Shown here piece by piece: positions 36,536 through 44,414 of a stretch of 64,000 nucleotides of DNA. Every line of letters begins with the position of its first letter. The first letter of the stretch is position 1. The stretch is taken from positions 124,001 through 188,000 of the forward strand of contig NZ_JBLWZP010000001.1 in assembly GCF_048266365.1 (NCBI RefSeq). Direction: 5' to 3'. This stretch comes from Galbibacter sp048266365 (GTDB taxonomy: Bacteria; Bacteroidota; Bacteroidia; Flavobacteriales; Flavobacteriaceae). The translations under genes were made by a program, and so were the position numbers. The notes beneath the pieces are model-generated. The model saw only the letters and a program-made list of their open reading frames with translations, was not told the DNA's origin and made no database searches.

Positions 36536-37537
36536 CTATAGTGGTTTAGCATTTAGGAGTAGTTTGTTCTTTATTTTTACTACCAATGGCCTTCTGCTAT
36601 TGAAATCGATCAATTGCACCGACATTTGCTTTCCCTCGGGGATGGTTGTTCCTTCCAGAGTAATTTCCCGATCAAAGCTCAGGGCTACCTTGGATCTTTC
36701 CGTGAGATCTTGATCCTTGTGCACTACAATCTTAATGTTGCTGTGGGTCCGCTGTTTTTCTTGTGCCCGAAGAGCCACCTCAAAGCGTCTTTCTTGATTA
36801 TAGTAATGCATAGTTGCGGTAGATTTAGTCCCTAAGAAACTTATGGGAATCGGGGTACTTGATACTGCAGGTGTAAATTCTGCTTTGGTAACATTATTCT
36901 GAGCAACTTCTAAGCGCCGAGTAACTCGTCTAGGCTGCTGAATATCCAGCACTGATTCCAATAGTTCATTAAGTTGTCTGAGCTCAGGATCCTTTGTGTT
37001 TGGATCAGAGACTTGAATCATCATTTCTTGAAGTTGTTCGATGTCAACATACGGTCCTGCTGCTGCTGCTTTAAGGTTTTTAGAAGCACTTGGAAAGCCA
37101 TTCTGAGTGGGATCTTTTTGACCTACTGACTGCTGTAATTGTTGCAACTTTGAGTATAGTTGTTTCTCTTTTTTAGCCATATCACTAGCACCAAGTACCC
37201 TTGGAGTTTTCGAAATAGTATGTTCTGAGGGGATGGAAAGTGAAAAGCCGGACTTTTTAATAGGCCAGTCCAGAGCGGTGTCATTGTCCTCTAAAGTGTT
37301 CCAGAACACTTTCTTTGGATCCGCTTCTTTGTAATAACTAAGCTTGTTTTCCGGAATAGCTTGAGCAAACGTAGTTACGGGCGCTTTAAGATTAAAATTA
37401 CCCAGGATGCTCATAGGAGTGTCGGAAGACTTTTGTCCTGTGCTTAAGTACCAGAAGATAAAGGTGGCCAATACTACAAATAAAATCGGGTAGAGTAGTA
37501 GTAACTTGCCTTGTAATGTGTTGATTTTCTGTTGCAT
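36536..37537 (-). CDS. traM: Conjugative transposon protein TraM, C-terminally truncated
   Basis: TraM of Bacteroidota conjugative transposons is a VirB10-like envelope-spanning channel component. This 333-residue protein has a single N-terminal membrane helix (LLLLYPILFVVLATFIFWYL, about 12-31), a periplasmic linker with a coiled-coil-prone segment near 125-140, and a C-terminal sheet domain starting with SKVALSFDREITLEGTTIPEG. Family members are usually about 100 residues longer, and here the protein stops at KNKLLLNAKPL just after the segment normally followed by the conserved ILPV..YD.DG block. I infer truncation and non-function. It is followed, with no traN between, by the conserved tra/top-locus gene. 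Confidence 0.75.
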   Translation of the reverse strand: MQQKINTLQGKLLLLYPILFVVLATFIFWYLSTGQKSSDTPMSILGNFNLKAPVTTFAQAIPENKLSYYKEADPKKVFWNTLEDNDTALDWPIKKSGFSLSIPSEHTISKTPRVLGASDMAKKEKQLYSKLQQLQQSVGQKDPTQNGFPSASKNLKAAAAGPYVDIEQLQEMMIQVSDPNTKDPELRQLNELLESVLDIQQPRRVTRRLEVAQNNVTKAEFTPAVSSTPIPISFLGTKSTATMHYYNQERRFEVALRAQEKQRTHSNIKIVVHKDQDLTERSKVALSFDREITLEGTTIPEGKQMSVQLIDFNSRRPLVVKIKNKLLLNAKPL

Positions 37538-37584
37538 GTGTTTGTTGTTTTATAAGTTTACCGGGCTTGTGTTATGCATCTGTA

Positions 37585-38211
37585 TTAGGGTTGTTTATGA
37601 TATTGAGTTTTGAGGTCTTTGTAAGCAATCACTTTCCAGTTTTCTATTAAAAAACCGTGTAGATTTTGCTTGCTCCTGGATACGGTTCTCAGCTGTCCCT
37701 CAGTGATGAGGTTTCGGGTGACTATACTACCGCTTGTTATTGATTCTTGGGTTGCGTAGCACCGGAAGCTGTAGGGGTGTTGATTTAAGTTTAATTGGAT
37801 GTTATCAATAGTGATTCTTTGACTTGTGTTACTACTTATAATCTTGGTGTAATAGCCTTGTTTACTTAAATCGTCAAAAGTCTTTTTTGCCGAATAATCA
37901 GCCAAATAAAGTGCCTTTCCTACGCCGTTTTTGATTTGCTTACCATCGGGATCCAGACGGAAAAAATACTGATGAAAATTTCGAATATGATCTTCGGCTT
38001 CTACAGCGATATGTGCTGATCTGCTCGAGGTATATGCTTGCATCACTTTGCCATCTGCAAGTACATAGATTTGGTTTTGCATCCGCTTTATTTTTGCATA
38101 GTGATACCCATGGGCTACGATTCCCATTAGGGTGCATGAACAAATTGCTATGATGGCTATTCTACGAACCTCTTTATAGGCTGCTTCTATGTTTTGGATC
38201 TTTTCAAACAT
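37585..38211 (-). CDS. traK: Conjugative transposon protein TraK
   Basis: A VirB8-like inner-membrane component of the conjugative type IV secretion channel. The 208-residue protein has the TraK pattern: N-terminal IQNIEAAYKEVRRIAIIAIC with a membrane helix (about 18-36), QIYVLADGKVMQAYTSSRSA (about 47-66), EAEDHIRNFHQYFFRLDPDG and IENWKVIAYKDL near the end. Length is normal. Its ATG overlaps by one base the stop of a C-terminal remnant of the preceding gene, as in intact tra operons. Confidence 0.88.
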   Translation of the reverse strand: MFEKIQNIEAAYKEVRRIAIIAICSCTLMGIVAHGYHYAKIKRMQNQIYVLADGKVMQAYTSSRSAHIAVEAEDHIRNFHQYFFRLDPDGKQIKNGVGKALYLADYSAKKTFDDLSKQGYYTKIISSNTSQRITIDNIQLNLNQHPYSFRCYATQESITSGSIVTRNLITEGQLRTVSRSKQNLHGFLIENWKVIAYKDLKTQYHKQP

Positions 38212-38329
38212 CAGTTCGGGTTTTGAATTTTATCTTTTAAATAGGATTCCCAAGCGGTAATTTCATGAGTTGAGCCCTCTGAATGCGAGCTGGAGTGCGA
38301 ACCCCAAATTGCGGAAATCCGATTTCATA
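38211..38329 (-). pseudogene. C-terminal remnant of the tra gene preceding traK
   Basis: A minus-strand frame reads SAIWGSHSSSHSEGSTHEIT, then AWESYLKDKIQNPN and a TGA at 38211-38213 that overlaps the traK ATG (TGATG). The one-base overlap and the protein-like composition suggest the tail of a truncated gene, by position traJ or a traI/traJ neighbour, but the fragment is too short to identify. There is no usable start codon after the preceding stop. Confidence 0.45.
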
Positions 38330-38359
38330 AGGTGTGGTGTTAATGAATTAGAGTTAGTT

Positions 38360-38962
38360 TTAATTGTGTTTTAGTGTGAGCATTATGAATTGTACGTAAA
38401 AGGCTTTGAGTTGATGGTGTTGATTTTGAATTTTCAATTTCTGTTGTTCAACTTTCGCTGTGCGATCGCCATCACTCAATTTGAAATAGTCTGAATCGAT
38501 TAATTTTTCTAAAATCTGCAATTGGCGTTGGCTGTTTCTTAGCAGTTTCCAAAGGTTCCAATGAATCGTAGTTAAAGAGGCGTTACTATAGGTTTTACCT
38601 GCATTGAAACTTTTAATTCCATTGGATGTGAACTGGGATAAGCTACTGTACTGCGATTGTAATTTATTAAGCTGATCCTCGGTATAGAAAGCCGAGGAAA
38701 GTTCATCATGAGTCCCAAAATAGGAGTGATGTTGTTGATAAGCCTGATCTTCAAGAGCTGTAAATATCATTAAGCCCTTTTCAATACGCTCATATCCTCT
38801 TTGATTTTGGTAGTTGAAAAACTTCAAAGCCTTCATTTGCTGTTCTAGATATTGCTCTTGTGTTGTGTTCTGCCATAACCACTCGCAACAATTCTGAGAT
38901 TGCATCACAGCAACACTCATCAACCATAGCATTGCCACAACGCTGAATTTGTTTTTATTCAT
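38360..38962 (-). CDS. Exported tra-locus protein (TerB-like/TraI-region)
   Basis: A 200-residue protein with a signal peptide (KFSVVAMLWLMSVAVMQSQ). It shows the pattern of a protein conserved beside TraI/TraJ in Bacteroidota conjugative elements: QRGYERIEKGLMIFTALED with a downstream H..YFG, then a helical region and a C-terminal coiled-coil-prone tail. A VirB5-like pilus or channel accessory role has been suggested for such proteins; I would not assert it. Its start overlaps the end of the upstream gene (38955-39359) by eight bases. Confidence 0.55.
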   Translation of the reverse strand: MNKNKFSVVAMLWLMSVAVMQSQNCCEWLWQNTTQEQYLEQQMKALKFFNYQNQRGYERIEKGLMIFTALEDQAYQQHHSYFGTHDELSSAFYTEDQLNKLQSQYSSLSQFTSNGIKSFNAGKTYSNASLTTIHWNLWKLLRNSQRQLQILEKLIDSDYFKLSDGDRTAKVEQQKLKIQNQHHQLKAFYVQFIMLTLKHN

Positions 38963-39359
38963 GGCTCAATTGGTTTATGTGATTTAACCCGTATAGTAAT
39001 TTGATGTGATTTCGCTGGGTGGCAGTATTGGCTCTTTGTAAACTGATCAGGCCATTATGGAAGTTGTAGTGTTGTAAGACCTTGAAGTTTTTATAAACTT
39101 TAGCTTCAGCATTACTAATCAATTTGAGTCGCTGTCTATCAGTCATGCTACTGGAAAATGATGACAGGATATGGATTAAAAGAGCCGTATTGGTCAGACT
39201 GTCCTCTAGGATACATTGGTAGTTGCGGCACATCTGCTTAATCTCTCCCGTTGAAAAACTGGGATCCTTTTGCAGTAACCACCACGTCTTTTGATATTCT
39301 GAAACAACGAGGCACTGAATTCTTGTGATTTCTCGGGTCTTTTGGTATTGTGTAATCAT
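38955..39359 (-). CDS. Small tra-locus protein
   Basis: A 134-residue, mostly helical cytoplasmic-looking protein. The C-terminal part MTDRQRLKLISNAEAKVYKN followed by NGLISLQRANTATQRNHIKLLYGLN resembles the C-terminal half of helical conserved proteins in the TraI region of Bacteroidota conjugative elements. No signal peptide is seen. It overlaps the next gene by eight bases. Whether it is an intact small protein or a truncated longer one cannot be decided. Confidence 0.5.
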   Translation of the reverse strand: MITQYQKTREITRIQCLVVSEYQKTWWLLQKDPSFSTGEIKQMCRNYQCILEDSLTNTALLIHILSSFSSSMTDRQRLKLISNAEAKVYKNFKVLQHYNFHNGLISLQRANTATQRNHIKLLYGLNHINQLSHE

Positions 39360-39713
39360 ATGTTTGGTGTTTTTGAGTTTTGAATACTATTTCTGGTGTA
39401 GGGGTGTTGTGAAAATCGGAGGACTTGGTAATTGCATTTAATTTTCGTGGCTTCATTTGATTCTCAAGGGGAGTTGCAGGCGTTTTGCAGCTAATTTGTT
39501 TTGTTCTGAAGTCGCTGAATCTTATGATCGACCGCTATTATCGTTTTTTCCTTAAATGATATATTTTTAAGTTAAGTGCTGTGCGTAATGCAAAAATCAA
39601 TCGCATTACAAAATACAGGGAGAGTTCGATTTAATTCAAGTGATCCCCTTAGATCGCTTCTTTACATCTATTGCTGCGACACCGCAATTCTGACCATCGA
39701 ATGGGGTCAAATG

Positions 39714-39721
39714 TACCTTTG
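39714..39721 (+). promoter_or_regulatory. Orphan consensus -7 promoter element
   Basis: TACCTTTG followed by C, a full TAnnTTTG match, on the plus strand opposite the tra genes. It is followed by a CCTCTT/AAGAGG hairpin (39762-39778) and a 19-codon open frame (39789-39848, MENDVSTSSKLIEIEISKV), but no real gene follows on that strand. The rest of 39360-39818 shows nothing recognisable. Confidence 0.4.
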
Positions 39722-39818
39722 CGTAAATCCACCGGCGTGATAGTCTTTTAATTCAGAATTCCCTCTTCATTAAAGAGGATATAGTACCATGGAAAATGAT
39801 GTTTCAACAAGCTCGAAA

Positions 39819-40049
39819 TTAATTGAAATCGAAATCTCTAAGGTCTGAGGTCAGCACTCCCATTCCCAATAAAAATACTGAAGGCTCAGGATAACCAATT
39901 TTCCTCCAAAAATGGAGTTGCGGTTGAATACTCTTTATTTTTTCCGTCAAATATATAGCGACCGAATAATTTTCCATTAGTGAATACATCAACTCTGGAT
40001 TGTAAGCAATAATATATTCCCAGAGATGTTCTTTTAGTTTTGTTTCCAT
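39819..40049 (-). CDS. DUF1896-like conjugative-element protein, C-terminally altered
   Basis: A 76-residue protein when started at METKLKEHLWEYI (40049); a further TTG start at 40073 adds eight residues. LKEHLWEYIIAYNPELMYSL and ENYSVAIYLTEKIKSIQPQL resemble the small DUF1896-type proteins found in Bacteroidota conjugative elements. Homologues usually continue as ..DLRPSRFNY..; here the frame ends DLRDFDFN, so the tail appears replaced by unrelated sequence. Confidence 0.5.
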   Translation of the reverse strand: METKLKEHLWEYIIAYNPELMYSLMENYSVAIYLTEKIKSIQPQLHFWRKIGYPEPSVFLLGMGVLTSDLRDFDFN

Positions 40050-40114
40050 ATTTGTTGTGTATTTAGATTCCAAAAAATGTTCTTAAGATCGCGCTTACAA
40101 TCACCAAAAAGTAA

Positions 40115-40383
40115 TCACTGCCGATTCAAGCTGCGGTATTTCTCAGTGTCAGGATCTCCATCATTCCATTTCTGATGTGCCTTAATTACTCCAATATGAC
40201 CCGCAATAGCACCAATGGCATACATTGAGTCTAATTAAAGAGGAGTCATAGCCTTGAATAGTCTCACCGGCTACATTAATTCCTGGCACAGCATTCTGAG
40301 TCAGGAGCAATTGAGGGCTCGTAAAAAGGTGCCGTGAGGAATAAGTTTTCACTGGCCTTTTAATAAAAAATGGAGAGTTTCAT
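40115..40383 (-). pseudogene. DUF4134 / TraE remnant with frameshifts
   Basis: Read on the minus strand. One frame gives LFTSPQLLLTQNAVPGINVA, then GETIQGYDSSLIRLN, and a shift of frame continues directly with MYAIGAIAGHIGVIKAHQKW and NDGDPDTEKYRSLNRQ to a stop at 40115-40117. The order GIN.A...I..Y.....L.YAIGAI.G.IG..K...KW..GDPDT is that of DUF4134, the small TraE-like membrane protein of Bacteroidota tra operons. The second membrane helix (after GDPDT) is missing and the N-terminal signal region is interrupted. Non-functional. Confidence 0.7.
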
Positions 40384-40480
40384 AAGCCTGAATTTTTAAA
40401 AGGTTAAAAAAAGCGAAGAATGTCCCCTATAAGAATCTCTATAGTTCTTATACGGGAAGTATAGAAGGGAACACCTTCGC

Positions 40481-40918
40481 TTAAGGTACGGTATGTAAGG
40501 TTGTCGCCTTCCACAAGCCCTCCAATTCGTCATGGCGAAGACCTACCGGACCGTACTTGTTACATTCGTTAACAATACTTTGATTGATATGCTCTCGAAA
40601 AGAGGTGTTCCTTAAGGAAGGATAAGTACACAAAATCTTAGCGATACATTTTAGTAATTGTTCACGATTTAAGCCCTTGTAAAAACATTGGGCGATATTT
40701 TCCTTGAGAAGTGAAAGGACCGTTTCGACGTCATTCGGAAGGTTTTCACTTTTTTTATGGGTCAGCGTTCTTAATTTCAGAACTGGGGCTCCCGCTTTGG
40801 ATTTTAATGGCACTTTTAAACGGTATAAGTAGAACCAACAGAGTACAGCAGCATAATAGGCAACTAGTAATAAAACAACCGTAATCAAGTAATCCTTCCA
40901 ATTAATTCCTGTAATCAT
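40481..40918 (-). CDS. Membrane-anchored conserved protein of the tra locus
   Basis: A 145-residue protein with one N-terminal membrane helix (YLITVVLLLVAYYAAVLCWF, about 10-29) and a helical cytoplasmic domain: VETVLSLLKENIAQCFYKGL, REQLLKCIAKILCTYPSLRN and SFREHINQSIVNECNKYGPV. MITGINWKDYL at the start is the N-terminus of a protein regularly found just upstream of the DUF4134 (TraE) gene in Bacteroidota conjugative elements. This order is preserved here although the next gene has decayed. It appears intact; function unknown. Confidence 0.6.
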   Translation of the reverse strand: MITGINWKDYLITVVLLLVAYYAAVLCWFYLYRLKVPLKSKAGAPVLKLRTLTHKKSENLPNDVETVLSLLKENIAQCFYKGLNREQLLKCIAKILCTYPSLRNTSFREHINQSIVNECNKYGPVGLRHDELEGLWKATTLHTVP

Positions 40919-41080
40919 AGTAATAACATTTAATCATTCGACATTCAGTTTTCAGGGTCTATCGTGTAAATAATAAAGTTGTCTAATCAGTGAATAGGAT
41001 TGTTGTTTGTCATAGTAAAGGTTTTGACTTGTGTTAGTAGTATGGGTATAATTGGTTGCTTCGAATATAATAACAAGAGG

Positions 41081-41102
41081 AGGCTAGCCTGGTTTTAAAA
41101 CC
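41081..41102. repeat. Two adjacent perfect palindromes
   Basis: AGGCTAGCCT (41081-41090) is directly followed by GGTTTTAAAACC (41091-41102), a 10-bp and a 12-bp perfect palindrome side by side, about 165 bases upstream of the tra-locus membrane protein gene. Could be an operator or transfer-related site; no function can be assigned. Confidence 0.5.
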
Positions 41103-41214
41103 ACGGAAACTGTCAGGATATCTTAAATTGCAACATATGTCTTTGATTGGTAGTAGAGCGGTCTGCAATAACGGCCATCAGTAAGTAGTTTCTCTTTAAA
41201 CAGAGCTTCAGAAT

Positions 41215-41264
41215 AAACAATCTTGAAAAAAGGAACCTTAATAATTCCTTTTTTCTGATTGTTT
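41215..41264. terminator. Bidirectional terminator at the edge of the tra remnant
   Basis: Arms 41225-41235 and 41245-41255 are perfectly complementary (A-run and T-run), and the flanks AAACAATC (41215-41222) and GATTGTTT (41257-41264) extend the stem. It lies downstream of the leftward acidic lipoprotein gene. Confidence 0.85.
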
Positions 41265-41321
41265 GAGGGAAAATCAAAACGTATTTCTGAGTATAAGTTC
41301 TGATGTGGTTTTGAGGTTCCC

Positions 41322-42035
41322 TTAAAGTCTTTTTAAGTTGCTGAATAGTTGTTGAGCCATTTCCTCAGTAGTCTCAGATAGTGCGATACCGAGATAGGAA
41401 TGCATGTTGATAATACTAATAGTCCAATCTAGATCCTCTTCCTCTTCCTCCTCATCTTCTTCTTCATCGAGACTCAAGATCAGTGGATCCTGCATATCAT
41501 CTGTGGATTTCACCAGAACGATAAAGGTGAGAATGACCTGTTTGTCATAGCTGTTGAGGGAGTCATTATTGACGGTCTCTAATTCATAGGAATTAATCTG
41601 CTGTAATACCCAATCAAGGTTTTTACCATTGTACTCCACAAGATCTTGGGTAAATCCATAGAGGCTTGTTTTGGCTATCTCACTAAGCAAAGAATTGTCG
41701 ATTAGTTCCGAGAGTGAAACTTCTCCTAGGAATAGTTCGTGCTTAGTTTCGGTAAAGCTGACTTTAGATTTTGACTCGAGGATCTGAATGCTATTAGAAA
41801 GCAACGTGGCATTTAGCTGCTTGTAAATAGTACTGAGCTCAACGTCTTCTTGCGGCTTTTTAGTGGTCAACAGACTTTGATAAAGATCCCCTAGCGGATA
41901 ATAGGGATTGGTGTCGTAGATCCCCTTATCCTCTACAGGATAAATTTGCTCGAGATCTAAATCCAGATCATGAGTAGTGTTACAGCTAAGTATAAATATA
42001 GCAGTAATTGTAAATAAAAGTTTTGGTGTTTTCAT
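41322..42035 (-). CDS. Lipoprotein with an acidic run
   Basis: A 237-residue protein with lipobox IFILSC (Cys18). The mature part has no domain I recognise; it is helical and acidic throughout. Near residues 190-203 it has an almost uninterrupted run of Asp and Glu (LDEEEDEEEEEEDLDW), after which 34 hydrophobic/helical residues end the protein. It is divergent from the membrane TPR-HTH regulator, and the two upstream regions each carry a copy of the same 19-bp dyad, suggesting common control. The base composition is similar to its neighbours. Confidence 0.6.
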   Translation of the reverse strand: MKTPKLLFTITAIFILSCNTTHDLDLDLEQIYPVEDKGIYDTNPYYPLGDLYQSLLTTKKPQEDVELSTIYKQLNATLLSNSIQILESKSKVSFTETKHELFLGEVSLSELIDNSLLSEIAKTSLYGFTQDLVEYNGKNLDWVLQQINSYELETVNNDSLNSYDKQVILTFIVLVKSTDDMQDPLILSLDEEEDEEEEEEDLDWTISIINMHSYLGIALSETTEEMAQQLFSNLKRL

Positions 42036-42185
42036 GTTGATTAATTAAGAGTTACTGAAAAATTATTTCAGTTCGTCTTACCCGGATAATCAGAACCTAA
42101 AAGCTTCTGCCTAGCCAGCAGAAAGCTTCCTTTGAATATGAAACAAACATAATAGCTGATTTAATTCCGTGCAAATAGTGGGTAG

Positions 42186-42204
42186 GTCATTTTCCGAAAA
42201 TGAC
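42186..42204. promoter_or_regulatory. 19-bp dyad, copy 1 (candidate operator)
   Basis: GTCATTTTCCGAAAATGAC: two perfect 9-base arms around one central base. It lies 151 bases before the leftward lipoprotein start. Copy 2 is at 42423. Confidence 0.6.
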
Positions 42205-42422
42205 GTTCTAAGCCTTTGAAAACACCTGAGATAATTTCAGGCATAACTAACCTGGTTCGGCATAAAATAAATTGCCTTTTAAGTCTTGTTATTCGTATGT
42301 AGTGCAATGTTTGTTTATGTCGAAATTCGAATTTAATTTAACAATTTTCGCCCGTGATATAAAGCCCTTAATTTTTTTTGCATTTTTTAATAAAAACACT
42401 GAAGATCTCTGGGAATTAGGAC

Positions 42423-42441
42423 GTCATTTACCGAAAATGAA
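42423..42441. promoter_or_regulatory. 19-bp dyad, copy 2 (candidate operator)
   Basis: GTCATTTACCGAAAATGAA, identical to copy 1 at 17 of 19 positions, 126 bases before the rightward TPR-HTH regulator gene. The rest of the 42036-42566 intergenic region shows no gene. Confidence 0.6.
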
Positions 42442-42566
42442 GTCCCTTCCATTGATTTAGAATATGTTAATTCATCAGATTAGCTTAAATTAGTAGGGAA
42501 CACTTGGAGATTTTTTTAATCTTCACATGACTTTAAACCCTAAAAACAACCAATTTCACTTACGCT

Positions 42567-44240
42567 ATGAGTAGATGGATATCCATTATATTAATACTAA
42601 GCGCAAATTTGCTTTTGGCTCAAAGTCCAGGAGAAATACCTTCGGACTCATTAAGTTCGATGGATTATAGTGCGCTTATTAACGAGTTTAAAAAGGAACA
42701 GGATTCTTTAAAAAGACAATCGTATTTGATTGCCTACCTTCGAAAGGCTAAAAAATCACAAAATTCCTCTAAAATTGTTGCCGGATATAAGAACTTACTT
42801 TATTATTCTGCTTTAAATCTTCGTACGGCCTATGCCGACAGCATGATTTTAGCCGCAGAAAAATCTCGGGACACGGTACTAATTGCCTCGACCTATTTAA
42901 CCAAGGGTATAGTGTTATACGGACTTAAAAAGTATCAAGGAGCTTTGGATAATTATCTAAAGGCAGACGATTTAGTCACTAAGGTTAACGCATCGGCTTA
43001 TTTGCGCTACAAAATAAAGTACAATATAGGAATCATCAAGCATTACTTAGGTGCTTACGAAGAAGCATTAGTGCTTTTTAAAGCATGTTTGGAATTTTAC
43101 AAGGACGATTATCCCAGACCTTATTTAAACACCCTTCATTCTATTGCATTATGCTATAGTCACCTTGAACAATATTCGATGAGTAATTATTTCAATACGT
43201 TAGGACTTCGTGCCGCTGAGGAGCTTGGGAATCGAAAAATGAACCCTTACTTTATGCATTGTCAAGGGATAAATGCTTATCATTTAAAGTCCTATCAAAA
43301 AGCAATAGATCTGCTGTGTGAGGTGTTGCCGGAGATTGATAATAATAAGGACTTTGCCAATGTGATTCTTGGGAAATTTTATATAGGGATGAGCCTGTGG
43401 GAACTCAAACGTTTCGATCAAGCAATTTCGTATTTCGAGGATGTTGATAAAAATTTTCAGCTCAAGGGTTATATCAAGCCTGAATTTAGAGAAGCTTACA
43501 AACTGTTGGTGGATTATTACGATAAGCACAATGATCATGAACGTGAGGTATTTTATACCAAAAGGTTAATCTCCGTGGATAGTGTGAATCACAATAGGTA
43601 TAAAGTTCTCTCTACTACTGTTCATCGCGATTATAACATGGCTAAGCTCCAGGATGAAAAGACTGCACTTTACAACCAATGGACAAGGCTCATGAAGTAT
43701 GGTCGGATTTGGAAAGGTATTGTGCTATTACTGCTCTGTTTTATTTTGTGGTGGATAGCTAAAAGCTTAGGAGTATATTCTAAAGTCAATAAACGGATTT
43801 GGAAAGAAACATCCGTAGAACCTAAGGACTCATCACTCTTTCAAAAGGAAGATTCAGGAACTTATGTTCCCCAGGATACTCAAAAAGAAATTTGTCAACA
43901 GTTAGTAGAATTCGAGAAAGGAAAGTACTTTTTACAAAACGTAAGTTTAGGAGGCTTGGCCACCCGGTTTAAGACCAATTCGAAATACCTGTCAAAAGTT
44001 ATTCGCAAAACTAAGAACAAGGCTTTTTCTGCCTATATAAATGACTTGAAAATTGAAGAGCTCATGAAAATGCTTGCAAGGGACAAAAAGTTACGACACT
44101 ATAACTATAAATCAATTGCGAATATGGTTGGATTTGGATCGGTGTCACGACTCACGAGAGCTTTTAAATTCCGGACCAATACAACAGTCTCTGATTATAT
44201 CAAGCAATTAGAGAAAAAGGAACAAAAGGAATTCCAGTAA
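42567..44240 (+). CDS. Membrane-bound TPR / AraC-type helix-turn-helix regulator
   Basis: A 557-residue one-component envelope sensor. Domains in order: signal peptide MSRWISIILILSANLLLA; periplasmic TPR array about residues 50-330 (for example YGLKKYQGALDNYLKADDLV, GAYEEALVLFKACLEFYKD, LKSYQKAIDLLCEVLPEID); membrane helix about 388-405 (IWKGIVLLLLCFILWWIA); cytoplasmic AraC-like HTH about 455-545 (VSLGGLATRFKTNSKYLSKV, then YKSIANMVGFGSVSRLTRAF). This architecture is common in Bacteroidota; the periplasmic TPR is thought to sense a protein or peptide. It is divergent from the acidic lipoprotein gene, which may be target or partner. Likely autoregulated through the 19-bp dyads. Confidence 0.82.
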   Translation: MSRWISIILILSANLLLAQSPGEIPSDSLSSMDYSALINEFKKEQDSLKRQSYLIAYLRKAKKSQNSSKIVAGYKNLLYYSALNLRTAYADSMILAAEKSRDTVLIASTYLTKGIVLYGLKKYQGALDNYLKADDLVTKVNASAYLRYKIKYNIGIIKHYLGAYEEALVLFKACLEFYKDDYPRPYLNTLHSIALCYSHLEQYSMSNYFNTLGLRAAEELGNRKMNPYFMHCQGINAYHLKSYQKAIDLLCEVLPEIDNNKDFANVILGKFYIGMSLWELKRFDQAISYFEDVDKNFQLKGYIKPEFREAYKLLVDYYDKHNDHEREVFYTKRLISVDSVNHNRYKVLSTTVHRDYNMAKLQDEKTALYNQWTRLMKYGRIWKGIVLLLLCFILWWIAKSLGVYSKVNKRIWKETSVEPKDSSLFQKEDSGTYVPQDTQKEICQQLVEFEKGKYFLQNVSLGGLATRFKTNSKYLSKVIRKTKNKAFSAYINDLKIEELMKMLARDKKLRHYNYKSIANMVGFGSVSRLTRAFKFRTNTTVSDYIKQLEKKEQKEFQ

Positions 44241-44253
44241 TAGTACACATTTA

Positions 44254-44290
44254 TTCAAAAAATAAGCCCTGTGTTGTTAAACACAGGGCT
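44254..44290 (-). terminator. Terminator of the response-regulator gene (minus strand)
   Basis: AGCCCTGTGTT (44265-44275) and AACACAGGGCT (44280-44290) form a perfect 11-bp stem with a four-base loop; on the minus strand it is followed by TATTTTTTGAATA. On the plus strand no T-run follows. Confidence 0.8.
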
Positions 44291-44414
44291 AACTGACCCT
44301 CACCACTATAATATAATGGTACATTAATAACAGCAATTCATCATTGCTTTGGTAAAAATACTTTGATTTGAATGTTATATTTTACGGATTCCCGTAGTGT
44401 GTCGATTTTTAACT

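Noticed and set aside
41120..41321. A long stop-free minus-strand frame (about 65 codons) between the acidic lipoprotein and the palindromes.
   Set aside because: It has no start codon, crosses a strong bidirectional terminator hairpin and shows no recognisable motif, so it is most likely chance.
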